DNA of 64,000 nt from Nakaseomyces glabratus (GCF_010111755.1 NC_088956.1:248001-312000), one strand, 5' to 3'; numbered from the stretch's first letter, positions 39,401 to 49,393 are shown. A program made the numbers and translations. Notes: generated from the sequence alone by a model not told the origin.

Positions 39401-41065
39401 CAACCTTCTAGTGTATCAATTGAAGAAAAAAATGAATATGTTGAGGCTGTTATTAAGATCCTAGAAATGGAAACTTACGCAGATGCAGTTGTTGGTGTCC
39501 CTGGTGAAGGTTTGAATGTTGAACAAAGAAAAAGATTAACTATTGGTGTTGAATTAGCTGCAAAGCCGAAATTGTTAGTGTTTTTGGATGAACCAACTTC
39601 TGGTTTGGATTCGCAAACCGCTTGGGCAACATGCCAACTGATGAAGAAACTGGCAAACCACGGACAAGCAATCTTATGCACTATTCACCAACCTTCTGCT
39701 ATGCTAATGCAGGAATTTGACAGATTGCTGTTCTTACAAAAGGGTGGTCAAACTGTTTATTTTGGTGACTTGGGTAAAGGATGTAAAACAATGATCAAAT
39801 ACTTTGAGGATCATGGTGCACATAAATGCCCTCCAGATGCAAATCCAGCTGAATGGATGTTAGAAGTAGTTGGAGCAGCTCCAGGCTCACATGCAAACCA
39901 AGACTACCATGAGGTGTGGAGAAATTCCGAACAGTTCAAACAAGTTAAACAAGAACTAGAACAAATGGAAAAAGAGCTTTCCCAAAAGGAGCTGGATAAT
40001 GATGAGGACGCTAATAAGGAATTCGCAACATCGCTATGGTATCAATTCCAGCTTGTCTGTGTGAGATTATTTCAGCAGTATTGGAGGACTCCGGACTACT
40101 TATGGTCCAAGTACATTTTGACTATCTTTAATCAACTGTTTATTGGGTTCACATTTTTCAAAGCAGATCATACTTTACAAGGCTTACAAAATCAAATGCT
40201 TTCTATTTTCATGTACACAGTTATTTTCAACCCGTTACTACAGCAGTACTTGCCTACATTTGTTCAGCAAAGAGATTTATATGAAGCAAGGGAACGCCCA
40301 TCTAGAACTTTCTCATGGAAGGCATTTATATTGGCTCAGATAGTGGTAGAAGTTCCTTGGAATATCGTTGCTGGTACATTAGCCTACTGTATCTACTATT
40401 ACTCTGTTGGTTTCTATGCTAATGCCTCTCAAGCCCACCAGTTGCACGAAAGAGGTGCATTATTCTGGTTGTTTTCCATCGCGTTTTATGTTTATGTTGG
40501 ATCCTTAGGTCTATTTGTTATTTCATTCAACGAAGTTGCTGAGACTGCCGCTCACATTGGTTCCTTAATGTTCACAATGGCCCTATCATTTTGTGGTGTG
40601 ATGGCTACTCCAGATGCCATGCCCAGATTCTGGATTTTCATGTACAGAGTCTCACCATTAACCTATTTGATTGATGCATTATTATCCACAGGTGTGGCTA
40701 ATGTTGATATCAGATGCTCTAATACAGAACTGGTCACATTTACTCCGCCACAGGGCTTAACATGTGGTCAATATATGACTCCTTATCTGAATGTAGCAGG
40801 TACTGGATATTTAACTGATCCATCTGCTACCGATGAATGTCATTTCTGTCAATTCTCTTACACCAATGATTTCTTGGCCACTGTGAGTTCCAAATACTAC
40901 AGAAGATGGCGTAATTATGGTATATTTATTTGTTTCATTGTATTTGATTATGTGGCTGGTATCTTCCTCTATTGGCTGGCAAGAGTGCCTAAAACCAATG
41001 GTAAAATTGCTAAAAACGGTAAAACAGCCAAGGTTAATTTTATTAGAAGGTTAATTCCCTTCTAG
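36437..41065 (+). CDS. PDH1: PDR-type ABC multidrug/azole efflux pump Pdh1 (Cdr2)
   Basis: 1542 residues from ATG 36437 (a GTG directly before it is ignored). Layout is NBD1, six membrane segments, NBD2, six membrane segments. NBD1 has the fungal degenerate Walker A GRPGSGCTT (about 190-200, Cys for Lys), VSGGERKR and a Walker B ending in Asn (FQCWDN). NBD2 has canonical GASGAGKTT (about 920), degenerate signature LNVEQRKR and VFLDEPTSGLD. This asymmetry defines PDR/CDR pumps with one non-catalytic site. Length and sequence match C. glabrata Pdh1 as I recall it; by position it corresponds to S. cerevisiae PDR15/PDR5. It exports azoles and other hydrophobic compounds at the plasma membrane. 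GC drops sharply about 1.3 kb into the gene. Confidence 0.95.
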   Translation: MNTPDDSSVSSVDSHQPYMGFDDNVEKRIRELARSLTQQSLTSSNRSVNKEAPADGSAPLDRVSTRASSIFSADFKGVNPVFSDEEEDDYDARLDPNSDEFSSKAWVQNMAKITTGDPEFYKPYSIGCCWKDLSASGESADVSYQSTFLNLPVKLLNAVWRKARPARESDTFRILKPMDGLLKPGELLVVLGRPGSGCTTLLKSISSTTHGFQISKDSVISYNGLTPNEIKKHYRGEVVYNAEADIHLPHLTVYQTLVTVARLKTPQNRVKGVTREDFANHVTDVAMATYGLSHTRDTKVGNDLVRGVSGGERKRVSIAEVWICGSKFQCWDNATRGLDSATALEFVRALKTQAHIAKNVATVAIYQCSQDAYNLFNKVSVLYEGYQIYFGDAQHAKVYFQKMGYFCPKRQTIPDFLTSITSPAERRINKEYLDKGIKVPQTPLDMVEYWHNSEEYKQLREEIDETLAHQSEDDKEEIKEAHIAKQSKRARPSSPYVVSYMMQVKYILIRNFWRIKNSASVTLFQVFGNSAMAFILGSMFYKIQKGSSADTFYFRGAAMFFAILFNAFSSLLEIFSLYEARPITEKHRTYSLYHPSADAFASVISEIPPKIVTAILFNIIFYFLVNFRRDAGRFFFYFLINVIAVFAMSHLFRCVGSLTKTLQEAMVPASMLLLALSMYTGFAIPRTKMLGWSKWIWYINPLAYLFESLMVNEFHDRRFPCNTYIPRGGAYNDVTGTERVCASVGARPGNDYVLGDDFLKESYDYENKHKWRGFGVGMAYVIFFFFVYLILCEFNEGAKQKGEMLVFPHSVVKRMKKEGKIRDKTKMHTDKNDIENNSESITSNATNEKNMLQDTYDENADSESITSGSRGGSPQVGLSKSEAIFHWQNLCYDVPIKTEVRRILNNVDGWVKPGTLTALMGASGAGKTTLLDCLAERTTMGVITGDVMVNGRPRDTSFSRSIGYCQQQDLHLKTATVRESLRFSAYLRQPSSVSIEEKNEYVEAVIKILEMETYADAVVGVPGEGLNVEQRKRLTIGVELAAKPKLLVFLDEPTSGLDSQTAWATCQLMKKLANHGQAILCTIHQPSAMLMQEFDRLLFLQKGGQTVYFGDLGKGCKTMIKYFEDHGAHKCPPDANPAEWMLEVVGAAPGSHANQDYHEVWRNSEQFKQVKQELEQMEKELSQKELDNDEDANKEFATSLWYQFQLVCVRLFQQYWRTPDYLWSKYILTIFNQLFIGFTFFKADHTLQGLQNQMLSIFMYTVIFNPLLQQYLPTFVQQRDLYEARERPSRTFSWKAFILAQIVVEVPWNIVAGTLAYCIYYYSVGFYANASQAHQLHERGALFWLFSIAFYVYVGSLGLFVISFNEVAETAAHIGSLMFTMALSFCGVMATPDAMPRFWIFMYRVSPLTYLIDALLSTGVANVDIRCSNTELVTFTPPQGLTCGQYMTPYLNVAGTGYLTDPSATDECHFCQFSYTNDFLATVSSKYYRRWRNYGIFICFIVFDYVAGIFLYWLARVPKTNGKIAKNGKTAKVNFIRRLIPF

Positions 41066-41412
41066 ACATCAGAATTCAGTGACGTTTAGATCTGAAGTTT
41101 AAAACACAAGAGCTGACAATTTATGCTACTTTAATTAAACCATATCTGTCTAAACAAAGAACTAATCGACCAATATATTGTGTTTGGTTGACTTTTCATG
41201 TAAACATCCGAATTTTTTTTGTTCTAATTTTCATTTGTTTTAGCTTTTAATATTACTTTTTAATTTTTTATGTAGTTTAGTTTGATTTATTCCAATTAAT
41301 AAATGATATGCATATTCTAATTTTGCTTAACTATCTATAAAAAGTGGCTACCATAATATAATATTTATAATGCCAAATTCGAACTTTTAGATGACGTTGA
41401 TTAAAACAGAAA
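41066..41412. other. Convergent PDH1/TRS120 3' intergenic region
   Basis: 347 bp, T-rich and AT-rich, between converging stops. Nothing else seen. Confidence 0.5.
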
Positions 41413-44400
41413 CTAATTAACTTCGACAAGAATGCTGTCAGGATTAAACTGCAAGACCTTATCTACACTTTCAGTTTCTGAAATACAGACGCAAATTTCA
41501 TAACATCCCGGTTCTATAGGAATCACATCTAAACACACTGTACTCTCACTATTGGTTGAAAATTTTTGAGACAGAGATCCATTATAAAGTAACCTCCTGT
41601 TAGATTTTGGTAGCAGTTTCGAAGAAAAATGTTCAAATATAAAGAAATTTAACAATGCAGTCTGCTGAATTCGAGAATGTTGTCTTTGAACTGTTTGAGG
41701 TGAAATCTGGCATGATATTCTATTTAATTCACCAGTAGTTGAAGATTTTGAACTACTAGAAAGTGTAATCGAAAAAGGAAGCTTACCCTTGTACAAATTG
41801 GCCACAGTTCTGTTGTCAAACTTTTCGATGTATTTCCTAAAGTCAACTTCTCCTCTTATTAAGGAATCTGTACTCAACTCCCATCGACAAGACAGTCTTT
41901 CGAGGATATATTCTCTTGTCCAGAAGCATTCACGCATAGTTATCTCAGTGTTTTCGTCCATTCCACTTTGCAGAAATTGTCTCTCTTTAAATATCCGGGG
42001 AATTGGTTTATTCGAAAAGTTTATTTTTTCAACATCGATTTTCCTAATAGGTACAATAATTCTCAAATTTCGATTTGACTCTACCAAATGGCCTTTGCTT
42101 ACAAAATCTTCATATGTCACCTCGATGTGTATGCCATCAATCCATGAATTTCTGAAATCAAGTAAAAGCAGCATGTAATCTTTAGCAGAGTAGCTAAATG
42201 CATCATTAGATTTGTTTGACAAAGATTGTATATAAGCAATCCAACTGGAATCGCTAGTATTAGTAAAATTCATATGGTTTAAAGGAATCAAATCCATATT
42301 AGGGACTTCAATACTTCTTCGTAAGGTTACTTCATAAGGAATTTTGAGTTTTTTCATATAAAAACAGGATTTGTCTTCTTCTTGCATACCATACTCGACA
42401 ACAACTATAAAAGATTCAAACTCAAATGGAGCACGCACTGTATCAATCTCCAGCTTCAATTCGAAAATTTCATTTGGTTGTACATGCTCTGGCTTATTCA
42501 ATATCTTGATACATTCATTTTTCATCCACATTATATTCGATTCTAGTATATTTAAATCATCTGGTTGCATTTTCTTCCAGTAGTCGGCCTTTAAAGCATG
42601 CTCAATATTGGTAACAGCAGTTACATTCAACTGATCTATCGACTTGGATAATGACTTATTTCGTATCAAAATTGTGAATTGAGATTTGGTACCATCAAGT
42701 AACATCCAAGAGTTTCCCGTTACCTTTCCATTATTCATTACTTCAAGTTCGGGTTGTTCGGGTAGAATTTTGAAAGTAAGTGCTTCTGATTCCAAGGGCG
42801 GTGTCGTCCTTAAATTAATATTTAATGGAGAAATAATACCCCCATTTTGCGGCATTGGATATACATCAAATCTTGACAAGGGTAGATCTAAGACTGAAAG
42901 TCTCAAATATCTCAAGAATAGAAAATCATCGGCTGTTGATTTTTTTATCTTAATAGGTAAGGTGATGTTTCGTACTGATTTGGCACCAATAACATAAGGA
43001 TTATCTTTAACCGAACTTCGTGTATCTAGTTCACAATAATCGGTTATTTCGTCTGGTAGATGTATATCTGATATTGTAATATCGAAACCATAAGGGTTCT
43101 GGATGGTACAGCTAAATTCGGCCCTATCATCTACCAGAAATAGTTTTGGTTTACTGTCAGAGCTTCCTGAAGTTTTTAGATTTAGAGAGTTGGCTTGTTT
43201 GAATGGATTAAACACCTCATGTGGATTGATTTTTTGAGCAGTAGCAATACTATTTTCATTGGGTATTCTAAGAGTATCATAAGAAGCTGAATCTGTTTCT
43301 AACCTCGAGATTGTAACTCCTCTTAGGATAAAAGGGTCCCAGTATTCTTTAATCTTCAAATTTTGTATCAGAGGCTTGAGAATTACCTGCAAAATTTCCT
43401 TCTGTTCAGTTTCAGACAGCATATCATTGTATTTATTGAGCATTAACAACCCATAATCCCTCATATTGGACTCAGCTTTCATGCTGACACTAATCTGTAA
43501 GCATAACTCTATTATGTCTTTTTGAAGTTCTCGCCATTCCAATGAATTACTCTTTACCTCATTAGAGTCTGCTGATTCATGAATATCATATAATCTCATC
43601 ACTGTGTCCAGAAAATTTTGAAAGCTATGCTGCCATTTTAAGCCTTCTGCGTGTGAAGAAATTGAAACCAAGAGTAACCGTAGGGTAAATGCTTGTTTTC
43701 TTGTAAGTTGTAGAGATGCATAAGCTTTTGACAATAGCGAGAAAATACTTGACTGTTCCTCTAATTCCATATCATCAATTTTCAGCAGCAACACCTTCCC
43801 ACAAAAAGAATAAACGTCAGAATTAGAAAAGGATAAATTCTCGCAGTCTTTTAAAGGCTTATTGGAGTAGTTGCAATTTATTATGCTTGAGGCCACATTT
43901 TGCGACTGTACAACTGCCGAATTACAGCATAACATAAAACTCAAAGTACGTGAGAGAAATTGAGAATAAACAATTTGTGGGGCATACTCACTATTATGTG
44001 AAAGACTTTCATCGTAATAATGCAAAGCTTTGTCAAGAATAGCTTTCACTAGTACTGGCAAGTTTGACATATCGACATCGATATTAGCCTCGGAGGTAGC
44101 TAAAGTTAAAGAATTCCTTGGAGACTGGACACTATTAGTCAAACTATTCCTGGGGCTGAGAGCTTCGATACTATTATTCGGGCTTTCCATTGGACAAATT
44201 AGTGCAACAATATGCGGTATTTTAAATGGCATCTGTAGGTATGATAATATAACAGCACATATTGCAACTCCATCGAGAGCTGATCCAAGCCACAAGAGAT
44301 CTCTAACCCTGTATAGCAATATAACTGCTTCATTAAATGAATTCAATGCATCTGACACCCTTCCTGCTAATAACTGGAAATTACCTAAAATTTTGTATTG

Positions 44401-45189
44401 CCTTCCCTGTGCTCTTGTTTGTATTTTATTATCTGTTGAAGCTAGAGATGTAGACAGTTTTAAAGATGCCGATCTCTTTATATTATTGGTGGTCATTTCA
44501 AATGAGGATAACCTCTTGTTAGTATTAGTTGAATTCGAGTTGTAAAGAGAGCCAGATCCTCTTGATTGATTTCCAGGCAAAGCAGACATCAATAAACTCG
44601 TCTTACGCACCGCGTTTCCTCCAATTGCTCCCGGAGATCTGAGGGTGACATGCTTGTAAGATGAGTAATAATGATTTAACGCGACAAGGAAATTTCTTGT
44701 AATATCACATAAAATAGTCTCGTAGTTTTCTAGTTTGTCAGAGTTGTAATGAAAGATATTACTTATATCTTGATTTTCTACATCTGAATTGATCAAACTC
44801 TTGTCCGTGTACAAAAGGTTGTGAGATATGACAGTTGGGTAACGTTCTTTTAAGATATTCATATTGTCAACAGGGTCACTCTTGTCATTTACTAGACCAA
44901 TTATAACAAATATCTTTCTAAAGGGTTCGAAGTCATAGAGAAAAAGATCTAATGCATCAGCATGTTGACTGATAGTAAAATCATAGAATACCCTACCGTT
45001 TGGAAAAGCCTGCGGAGTAAATAATGGACAATCGATAGGAGTTATGTCAAGTAACCGAACCTCGTTATTTGCCCTGAGTGTCTCAAATTGATTTAGAAAG
45101 TCTCGTTTCTTCCATTTGCCTATAGGTACCACCAGCGTCCTAACTTTGCATGGATTTACAAAGCTTAGATTGCTTGAAAGGAAGTCCAT
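41413..45189 (-). CDS. TRS120: Trs120, TRAPPII complex subunit
   Basis: 1258 residues from ATG 45189 (1289 in S. cerevisiae). The frame is open to a TTG 24 bp further upstream, which I discard. Recognisable blocks in order are VRTLVVPIGKWKKRDF, DITPIDCPLFTPQAFPNGRVFYDF, LFLYDFEPFRKIFVIIGLVND, YYSSYKHVTLRSPGAIGGNAV, KRLSSFEMTTNNIKRS and KILGNFQLLAGRVSDALNSF. The second half has Ig-like beta domains. Trs120, with Trs130, turns the core TRAPP into TRAPPII, the exchange factor for Ypt31/32 (Rab11) at the late Golgi. The N-terminal alpha-solenoid carries a Ser/Asn-rich loop near residues 195-230. Neighbours match YDR406W-YDR408C. Confidence 0.93.
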   Translation of the reverse strand: MDFLSSNLSFVNPCKVRTLVVPIGKWKKRDFLNQFETLRANNEVRLLDITPIDCPLFTPQAFPNGRVFYDFTISQHADALDLFLYDFEPFRKIFVIIGLVNDKSDPVDNMNILKERYPTVISHNLLYTDKSLINSDVENQDISNIFHYNSDKLENYETILCDITRNFLVALNHYYSSYKHVTLRSPGAIGGNAVRKTSLLMSALPGNQSRGSGSLYNSNSTNTNKRLSSFEMTTNNIKRSASLKLSTSLASTDNKIQTRAQGRQYKILGNFQLLAGRVSDALNSFNEAVILLYRVRDLLWLGSALDGVAICAVILSYLQMPFKIPHIVALICPMESPNNSIEALSPRNSLTNSVQSPRNSLTLATSEANIDVDMSNLPVLVKAILDKALHYYDESLSHNSEYAPQIVYSQFLSRTLSFMLCCNSAVVQSQNVASSIINCNYSNKPLKDCENLSFSNSDVYSFCGKVLLLKIDDMELEEQSSIFSLLSKAYASLQLTRKQAFTLRLLLVSISSHAEGLKWQHSFQNFLDTVMRLYDIHESADSNEVKSNSLEWRELQKDIIELCLQISVSMKAESNMRDYGLLMLNKYNDMLSETEQKEILQVILKPLIQNLKIKEYWDPFILRGVTISRLETDSASYDTLRIPNENSIATAQKINPHEVFNPFKQANSLNLKTSGSSDSKPKLFLVDDRAEFSCTIQNPYGFDITISDIHLPDEITDYCELDTRSSVKDNPYVIGAKSVRNITLPIKIKKSTADDFLFLRYLRLSVLDLPLSRFDVYPMPQNGGIISPLNINLRTTPPLESEALTFKILPEQPELEVMNNGKVTGNSWMLLDGTKSQFTILIRNKSLSKSIDQLNVTAVTNIEHALKADYWKKMQPDDLNILESNIMWMKNECIKILNKPEHVQPNEIFELKLEIDTVRAPFEFESFIVVVEYGMQEEDKSCFYMKKLKIPYEVTLRRSIEVPNMDLIPLNHMNFTNTSDSSWIAYIQSLSNKSNDAFSYSAKDYMLLLLDFRNSWIDGIHIEVTYEDFVSKGHLVESNRNLRIIVPIRKIDVEKINFSNKPIPRIFKERQFLQSGMDENTEITMRECFWTREYILERLSCRWELSTDSLIRGEVDFRKYIEKFDNRTVANLYKGKLPFSITLSSSSKSSTTGELNRISCQISPQTVQRQHSRIQQTALLNFFIFEHFSSKLLPKSNRRLLYNGSLSQKFSTNSESTVCLDVIPIEPGCYEICVCISETESVDKVLQFNPDSILVEVN

Positions 45190-45825
45190 ATGAAAATCGG
45201 GGCCCAGATTCAAAGGATTTTTTTTAATTGGTTAGCTAAAATTCTTGCTTGTATCTAGTCTTCTTCTAACAGTGAGTATACCTTTTGAAGTAGCGATAAG
45301 TTATATATTCAACTTCTATATCGAAGTGACACAAGTGAAAGCACAAATGTAGGTGATTTGTTAACGTTTTTCGACCAATTACTATGTCTATATCTCTACC
45401 CAATACTAATCAATGAAAAGAAAGAGGGAAAAATATGCAAATTCAGGTACCTATGAGAGCTGACAGATGAAGCTGAGTATTAAATATGAGCTGTATTTCA
45501 GATTTAATGCCCTCTTTTCTTCAAGTGTGGAGCTGTTAACCTTTGATTTTTCCGATTTGGCGAGCGATGATCTATTTTCGTGATCACCATAATAACATAA
45601 TCCCTCTAGGAATTACAACTTTGTAAGATACAGGAAGTTAATTGAGAAAGTTGATGCAGCAACTCTGGAATATCCAAGTAGTTTTTGCAGGTGTTTATTA
45701 TTTATGAAAAAGTAGTATACATGCCATAATATTTATCGATTAATGAAGGTTCCAGGTTGATAGTGTGAAACTAGTTCTAATACCATATCGGCCTTTCTAC
45801 AGGGTTAATTGAAAATACCGTATTG
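45190..45825. other. TRS120 upstream / ADE8 3' region
   Basis: 636 bp with TRS120's promoter and the ADE8 terminator. AT-rich; no gene or clear site. Confidence 0.5.
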
Positions 45826-46458
45826 TTAATTCGCTAGAGCTTTCAAAGTTGCCTCAACAATTGCTACATGTTCGGCTTTGTGTACCCTTTCTTCGTATTG
45901 GTCCAGAGTTTCCTTCCCAGGAACTATTTCCAGCTCTTTTACCACTAATGGCTCACCTTTATCAACTTCTTCTATCACGTAGTGCACCATACAGCCGGCT
46001 TTCAAAGGCTTATTATCCTCTTGGCATTTATTCCAGGCCATCTCTATGGCATGTGTAGTTCCATCAAATTGGCCCGGAAGGGCAGGATGTAAGTTAAGTA
46101 TAGGTATACCCTTCAGTATAGCCAGGAAGTCTGGGCCCAAGATCAATAACCAGCCAGCACAGACCACTAGATCAGGTTTAGATTCCAGAACCACCTGTGC
46201 CAAATCCTTCTCAAATTGACGTCTGGCCAATTTCTTTTGAGCTACGTCCTCCTTAGGAATGCTCTTGGTATAGTTGTAAAGAGAGTGAATTGTGGTGGGT
46301 ACACCAGCAGCGGCAGCTCTCTCCAAGCCGTAAGCCTTCTTGCTAGAAGATATGACATGCGTGATCGATATACCGGGCAACTTACCTTCCCTTTCAGCAT
46401 CCAGCAGCGCTTGCAGGTTAGAACCAGATCCAGAAATTAACACCGTAACTCTCTTCAT
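45826..46458 (-). CDS. ADE8: Ade8, phosphoribosylglycinamide formyltransferase
   Basis: 210 residues (214 in S. cerevisiae). The N-terminal VLISGSGSNLQALLDA (residues 6-21) is the phosphate-binding loop. NLHPALPGQFDGTTHAIE at about residues 120-137 holds the catalytic Asn and His. The later CMVHYVIEEVDKGEPLV provides the folate-site Asp. It transfers a formyl group from 10-formyl-THF to glycinamide ribonucleotide, the third step of de novo purine synthesis. Divergent from SIZ1, as in YDR408C-YDR409W. I found no perfect Bas1/Gcn4 TGACTC in the shared promoter; the closest is TGAGTC at about 46546. Confidence 0.95.
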   Translation of the reverse strand: MKRVTVLISGSGSNLQALLDAEREGKLPGISITHVISSSKKAYGLERAAAAGVPTTIHSLYNYTKSIPKEDVAQKKLARRQFEKDLAQVVLESKPDLVVCAGWLLILGPDFLAILKGIPILNLHPALPGQFDGTTHAIEMAWNKCQEDNKPLKAGCMVHYVIEEVDKGEPLVVKELEIVPGKETLDQYEERVHKAEHVAIVEATLKALAN

Positions 46459-46873
46459 ACTCCACTATCGACTAGAGCCTTGTCCCGCTTAATGATGAGC
46501 TTACCAGGAGGTGGCAAGCGCTATAATTGAAATATAAAAGAGATGAGATGAGTCTTTATTAGTAGTTAAATGAGAAGAAGTCAAAGGTTTTGTAGCTGCC
46601 GACGGGTTGGACATCAATTCGAATCTCGTCGGGAGCAGAAATTTATATTTTCACTAATTTGATGTTTGTTGGGGGAAGGAAGCACATCGAAAATCATACA
46701 AAAACAAACAGTGATGAGGAAGGATTTGACACCTCATCTCATTTCTGATCTGCACACAGCGAACACGAACGTTTTACTTTGAACTTTAGTATAACTAGGT
46801 GGCTAGTCGTGTAATTATTATACTGTTTTACCTCCTTCGAAAGGTCAAGGTTGATTAAGCGATTTTAATTTGG
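46459..46873. other. Divergent ADE8/SIZ1 promoter region
   Basis: 415 bp. Contains GATGAGATGAGTC near 46540-46552 and a 10-bp-stem hairpin at 46595-46636 with a tRNA T-loop-like TTCGAAT in its loop. Confidence 0.5.
46595..46636. repeat. Hairpin with 10-bp stem in the ADE8/SIZ1 promoter
   Basis: GCTGCCGACG (46595-46604) pairs with CGTCGGGAGC (46627-46636) with one mismatch, over a 22-base loop that holds ATTCGAATCT. GC-rich against an AT-rich background. Looks like a decayed tRNA 3' end or a factor-binding dyad; I cannot decide. Confidence 0.55.
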
Positions 46874-49393
46874 ATGGACTATAACATACCGCTGGGAGAT
46901 GATCGATGCTTGGTTTGTAATGCATGCAATAGGCTGAGTCTGCTTGATTTAGATGGTTTGGATGCACTGATACGGTATTTATCGGAATACAAAGCTTTAA
47001 AGGTTGATCTCGGTACTGGAAACAGTGAAAATGTAGGCATTGCGGATAAAAGGAATGGGCTATGCCTATTTTTGCTTCGGTATTTGAAAAAGGACAGATC
47101 TAAATCCTATGAAATAAGGGCTGTAATTAGAGCTATAGATGCGATATACAGGAAACAGAAACTCCCGAGCATGATGGAATTGACTATGCTGGTTAGAAAA
47201 TACACAAACAAGTATGATCCATACGGCTATTGGGATAATGTGGATGAATTTAATCCCATGGACGTTGTAACAAAACAAATGATAGAGTTCATGAATATTA
47301 GCAATAATCCTAAATCACCTAATTTCGTTAGATCACCATTTTATGAAATATTGAGTATAATCCCAGACACTACAAGAAGGCTGCCTGCAATAGAAGTCAA
47401 GAATGTAGCAGAATGCAAATTTAAATTTGAGAAAAATGTATGGACAAAACTCACAGATGAGAAGTACCCTTTGAAACTCTATCTTTTTTCAAGAAAGGAT
47501 AGTAAAGATCCTGAAACTGGTGACTACATACCAAATAAAGATGAGGATACTCCAATTGCATTTCCCACCCCTATAGAAGTGTGGGTCAATAATGAAAAGA
47601 TAAAAGCAAATTTTAAAGGTTTGAAAAACCGAGATGGATCTGTTAATCCAGTCGACCTCACCCCATTCTTAAAATCTTGGAGAGCTCAAAATGTAGTAAA
47701 GATAATCCATGTTTTCAATAAGGAGTGCTACTCCTCTTATTGTGCTCTTATCAAACCAATCGCACCACAAGAAATTCTTACAACAATTTTGAACAAACCA
47801 GTCATCCCATATACCTCAGCATTGGAAAATGTGAAGAAATTATTTGGTGAACAGACCGATAATGAATTGATCACAACCTCTACTATTATAAGTCTGAAAT
47901 GTCCAATCTCATACACAAGAATGAGTTATCCAGTAAGGAGTAAATACTGTGAACACTTACAATGCTTTGACGGCCTCTGGTTCTTGCATTCCCAGTTACA
48001 AGTTCCAACTTGGATGTGCCCCGTATGTCAAATTTCTTTGAAACCTGCAGACCTATATGTATGTGAGTTTTCAATGAGGGTTCTCAACTCATGTGCAAAC
48101 AATGTGGAGCAAATTGAATTGGCACCAGATAGTACTTGGAAACCAATCTATGAAAAAGAAGACCAGTCGGACTGTAGTGATGAGGAAGATACAAGCAAAG
48201 ACACTATGACTGAAGTACTGAAACATGAAATGGTGACTGACACTATCACCAATAAGACAAGTAGAAATAATAGTCAACTAAATGTGGTGTCATTATTAAG
48301 TGATGAAGAAGATGACACAACTACTACTAAATCAAAGGATAGGGGGAGTAAACTAGTACCCACTTCAAAGAATTACAACTCGAGTAGCACTGGAAATGTT
48401 GTCCGTAAAAGCATAGGCAATGAAAAAAATGGTGCAGTTTCTCAATCTATTGCTATTGCTGCTTCTACTACTCTTCATAATGATACCAATCATGATGATG
48501 AAGACGACGACCTTCCATTGTCTGCAGTAGCAAGGAAAAGAGGATCACCAAGAGAATTTTCCTATGGGAGCTATGAAATAAATGGCACTTTGGCATCCCT
48601 ATCAAACAATGCTACTTTGCCTCAGAATTCACATACTCACAAAAAACCACATCTTCAAAGGCTAGCACCAAAATTATTAGCAAAAGAGCCACTAAAGAAT
48701 ACGAATGGAGCGGATGCTAATCCAATTTTTGGGATAAACTCCAAATTTAAAAATGATAACCAGTTATCTAAGAAAACCCTAGATCCCAAGGCGACGTCAC
48801 AACCAACAATTAATCCAAGTTTTGATAGCGCTCAACAATATTCCATGAGGATAAGTTCTCAAGCTGGCTTGGGATCTCGCAGTATTCTGAGTAGCAATTC
48901 CAACTTAACAACTTCTGATTGTAATCCATTTGTTAGTGAACAGCAACTTGCATATGAGGGTAAAAATGGCAGGGCATCTTCTGAGATTATGCAAAAACCT
49001 ATAAGGAACGAAAACCGGCAGTCGCAACAACGCGTGACACCGGATCTAAAGCATGTCAATGATTATAAGAGAACAAACAAGAAGGGGAAAATAAAAAATA
49101 TTGTCAACGATCAAAAAGCAGAAGAACTCACACAGCTTGCCAACGGAAGACTCAAGACTGATAAAGCACCGGAGCTTCCAATCCTTCCAAAATTACCACA
49201 GATTGCGGGACAATCACATAGCACCTCCAAAATAGCCAGTGAACCCAGTTTAGATAAAATTAATAGGGTTAGTATCAAGACAAAACCACCAAGCGCGCTT
49301 CCTATTGTTAATCCATTCTTAACAAGTAAATCTAAACCTAATAATACTAAGGGAGCAGAAATAGTCAAAGGAAACAGTCCATGGTTTGTGTAA
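46874..49393 (+). CDS. SIZ1: SP-RING SUMO E3 ligase Siz1
   Basis: 839 residues (904 in S. cerevisiae). A PINIT domain spans about residues 145-320 (FVRSPFYEILSIIPDTTRRLPA ... PVDLTPFLK). The SP-RING at about 338-390 has CPISYTRM, YCEHLQCFDG and WMCPVCQ zinc ligands. A SUMO-interacting motif VVSLLSDEEDD lies near residues 468-478. The tail is Ser/Asn-rich with a conserved VNPFL near the end. The N-terminal 60 residues hold only a weak SAP-like pattern. Siz1 sumoylates septins and PCNA at Lys164. SIZ1 rather than the paralogue SIZ2/NFI1 is chosen because of the position between ADE8 and STE14. Confidence 0.9.
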   Translation: MDYNIPLGDDRCLVCNACNRLSLLDLDGLDALIRYLSEYKALKVDLGTGNSENVGIADKRNGLCLFLLRYLKKDRSKSYEIRAVIRAIDAIYRKQKLPSMMELTMLVRKYTNKYDPYGYWDNVDEFNPMDVVTKQMIEFMNISNNPKSPNFVRSPFYEILSIIPDTTRRLPAIEVKNVAECKFKFEKNVWTKLTDEKYPLKLYLFSRKDSKDPETGDYIPNKDEDTPIAFPTPIEVWVNNEKIKANFKGLKNRDGSVNPVDLTPFLKSWRAQNVVKIIHVFNKECYSSYCALIKPIAPQEILTTILNKPVIPYTSALENVKKLFGEQTDNELITTSTIISLKCPISYTRMSYPVRSKYCEHLQCFDGLWFLHSQLQVPTWMCPVCQISLKPADLYVCEFSMRVLNSCANNVEQIELAPDSTWKPIYEKEDQSDCSDEEDTSKDTMTEVLKHEMVTDTITNKTSRNNSQLNVVSLLSDEEDDTTTTKSKDRGSKLVPTSKNYNSSSTGNVVRKSIGNEKNGAVSQSIAIAASTTLHNDTNHDDEDDDLPLSAVARKRGSPREFSYGSYEINGTLASLSNNATLPQNSHTHKKPHLQRLAPKLLAKEPLKNTNGADANPIFGINSKFKNDNQLSKKTLDPKATSQPTINPSFDSAQQYSMRISSQAGLGSRSILSSNSNLTTSDCNPFVSEQQLAYEGKNGRASSEIMQKPIRNENRQSQQRVTPDLKHVNDYKRTNKKGKIKNIVNDQKAEELTQLANGRLKTDKAPELPILPKLPQIAGQSHSTSKIASEPSLDKINRVSIKTKPPSALPIVNPFLTSKSKPNNTKGAEIVKGNSPWFV

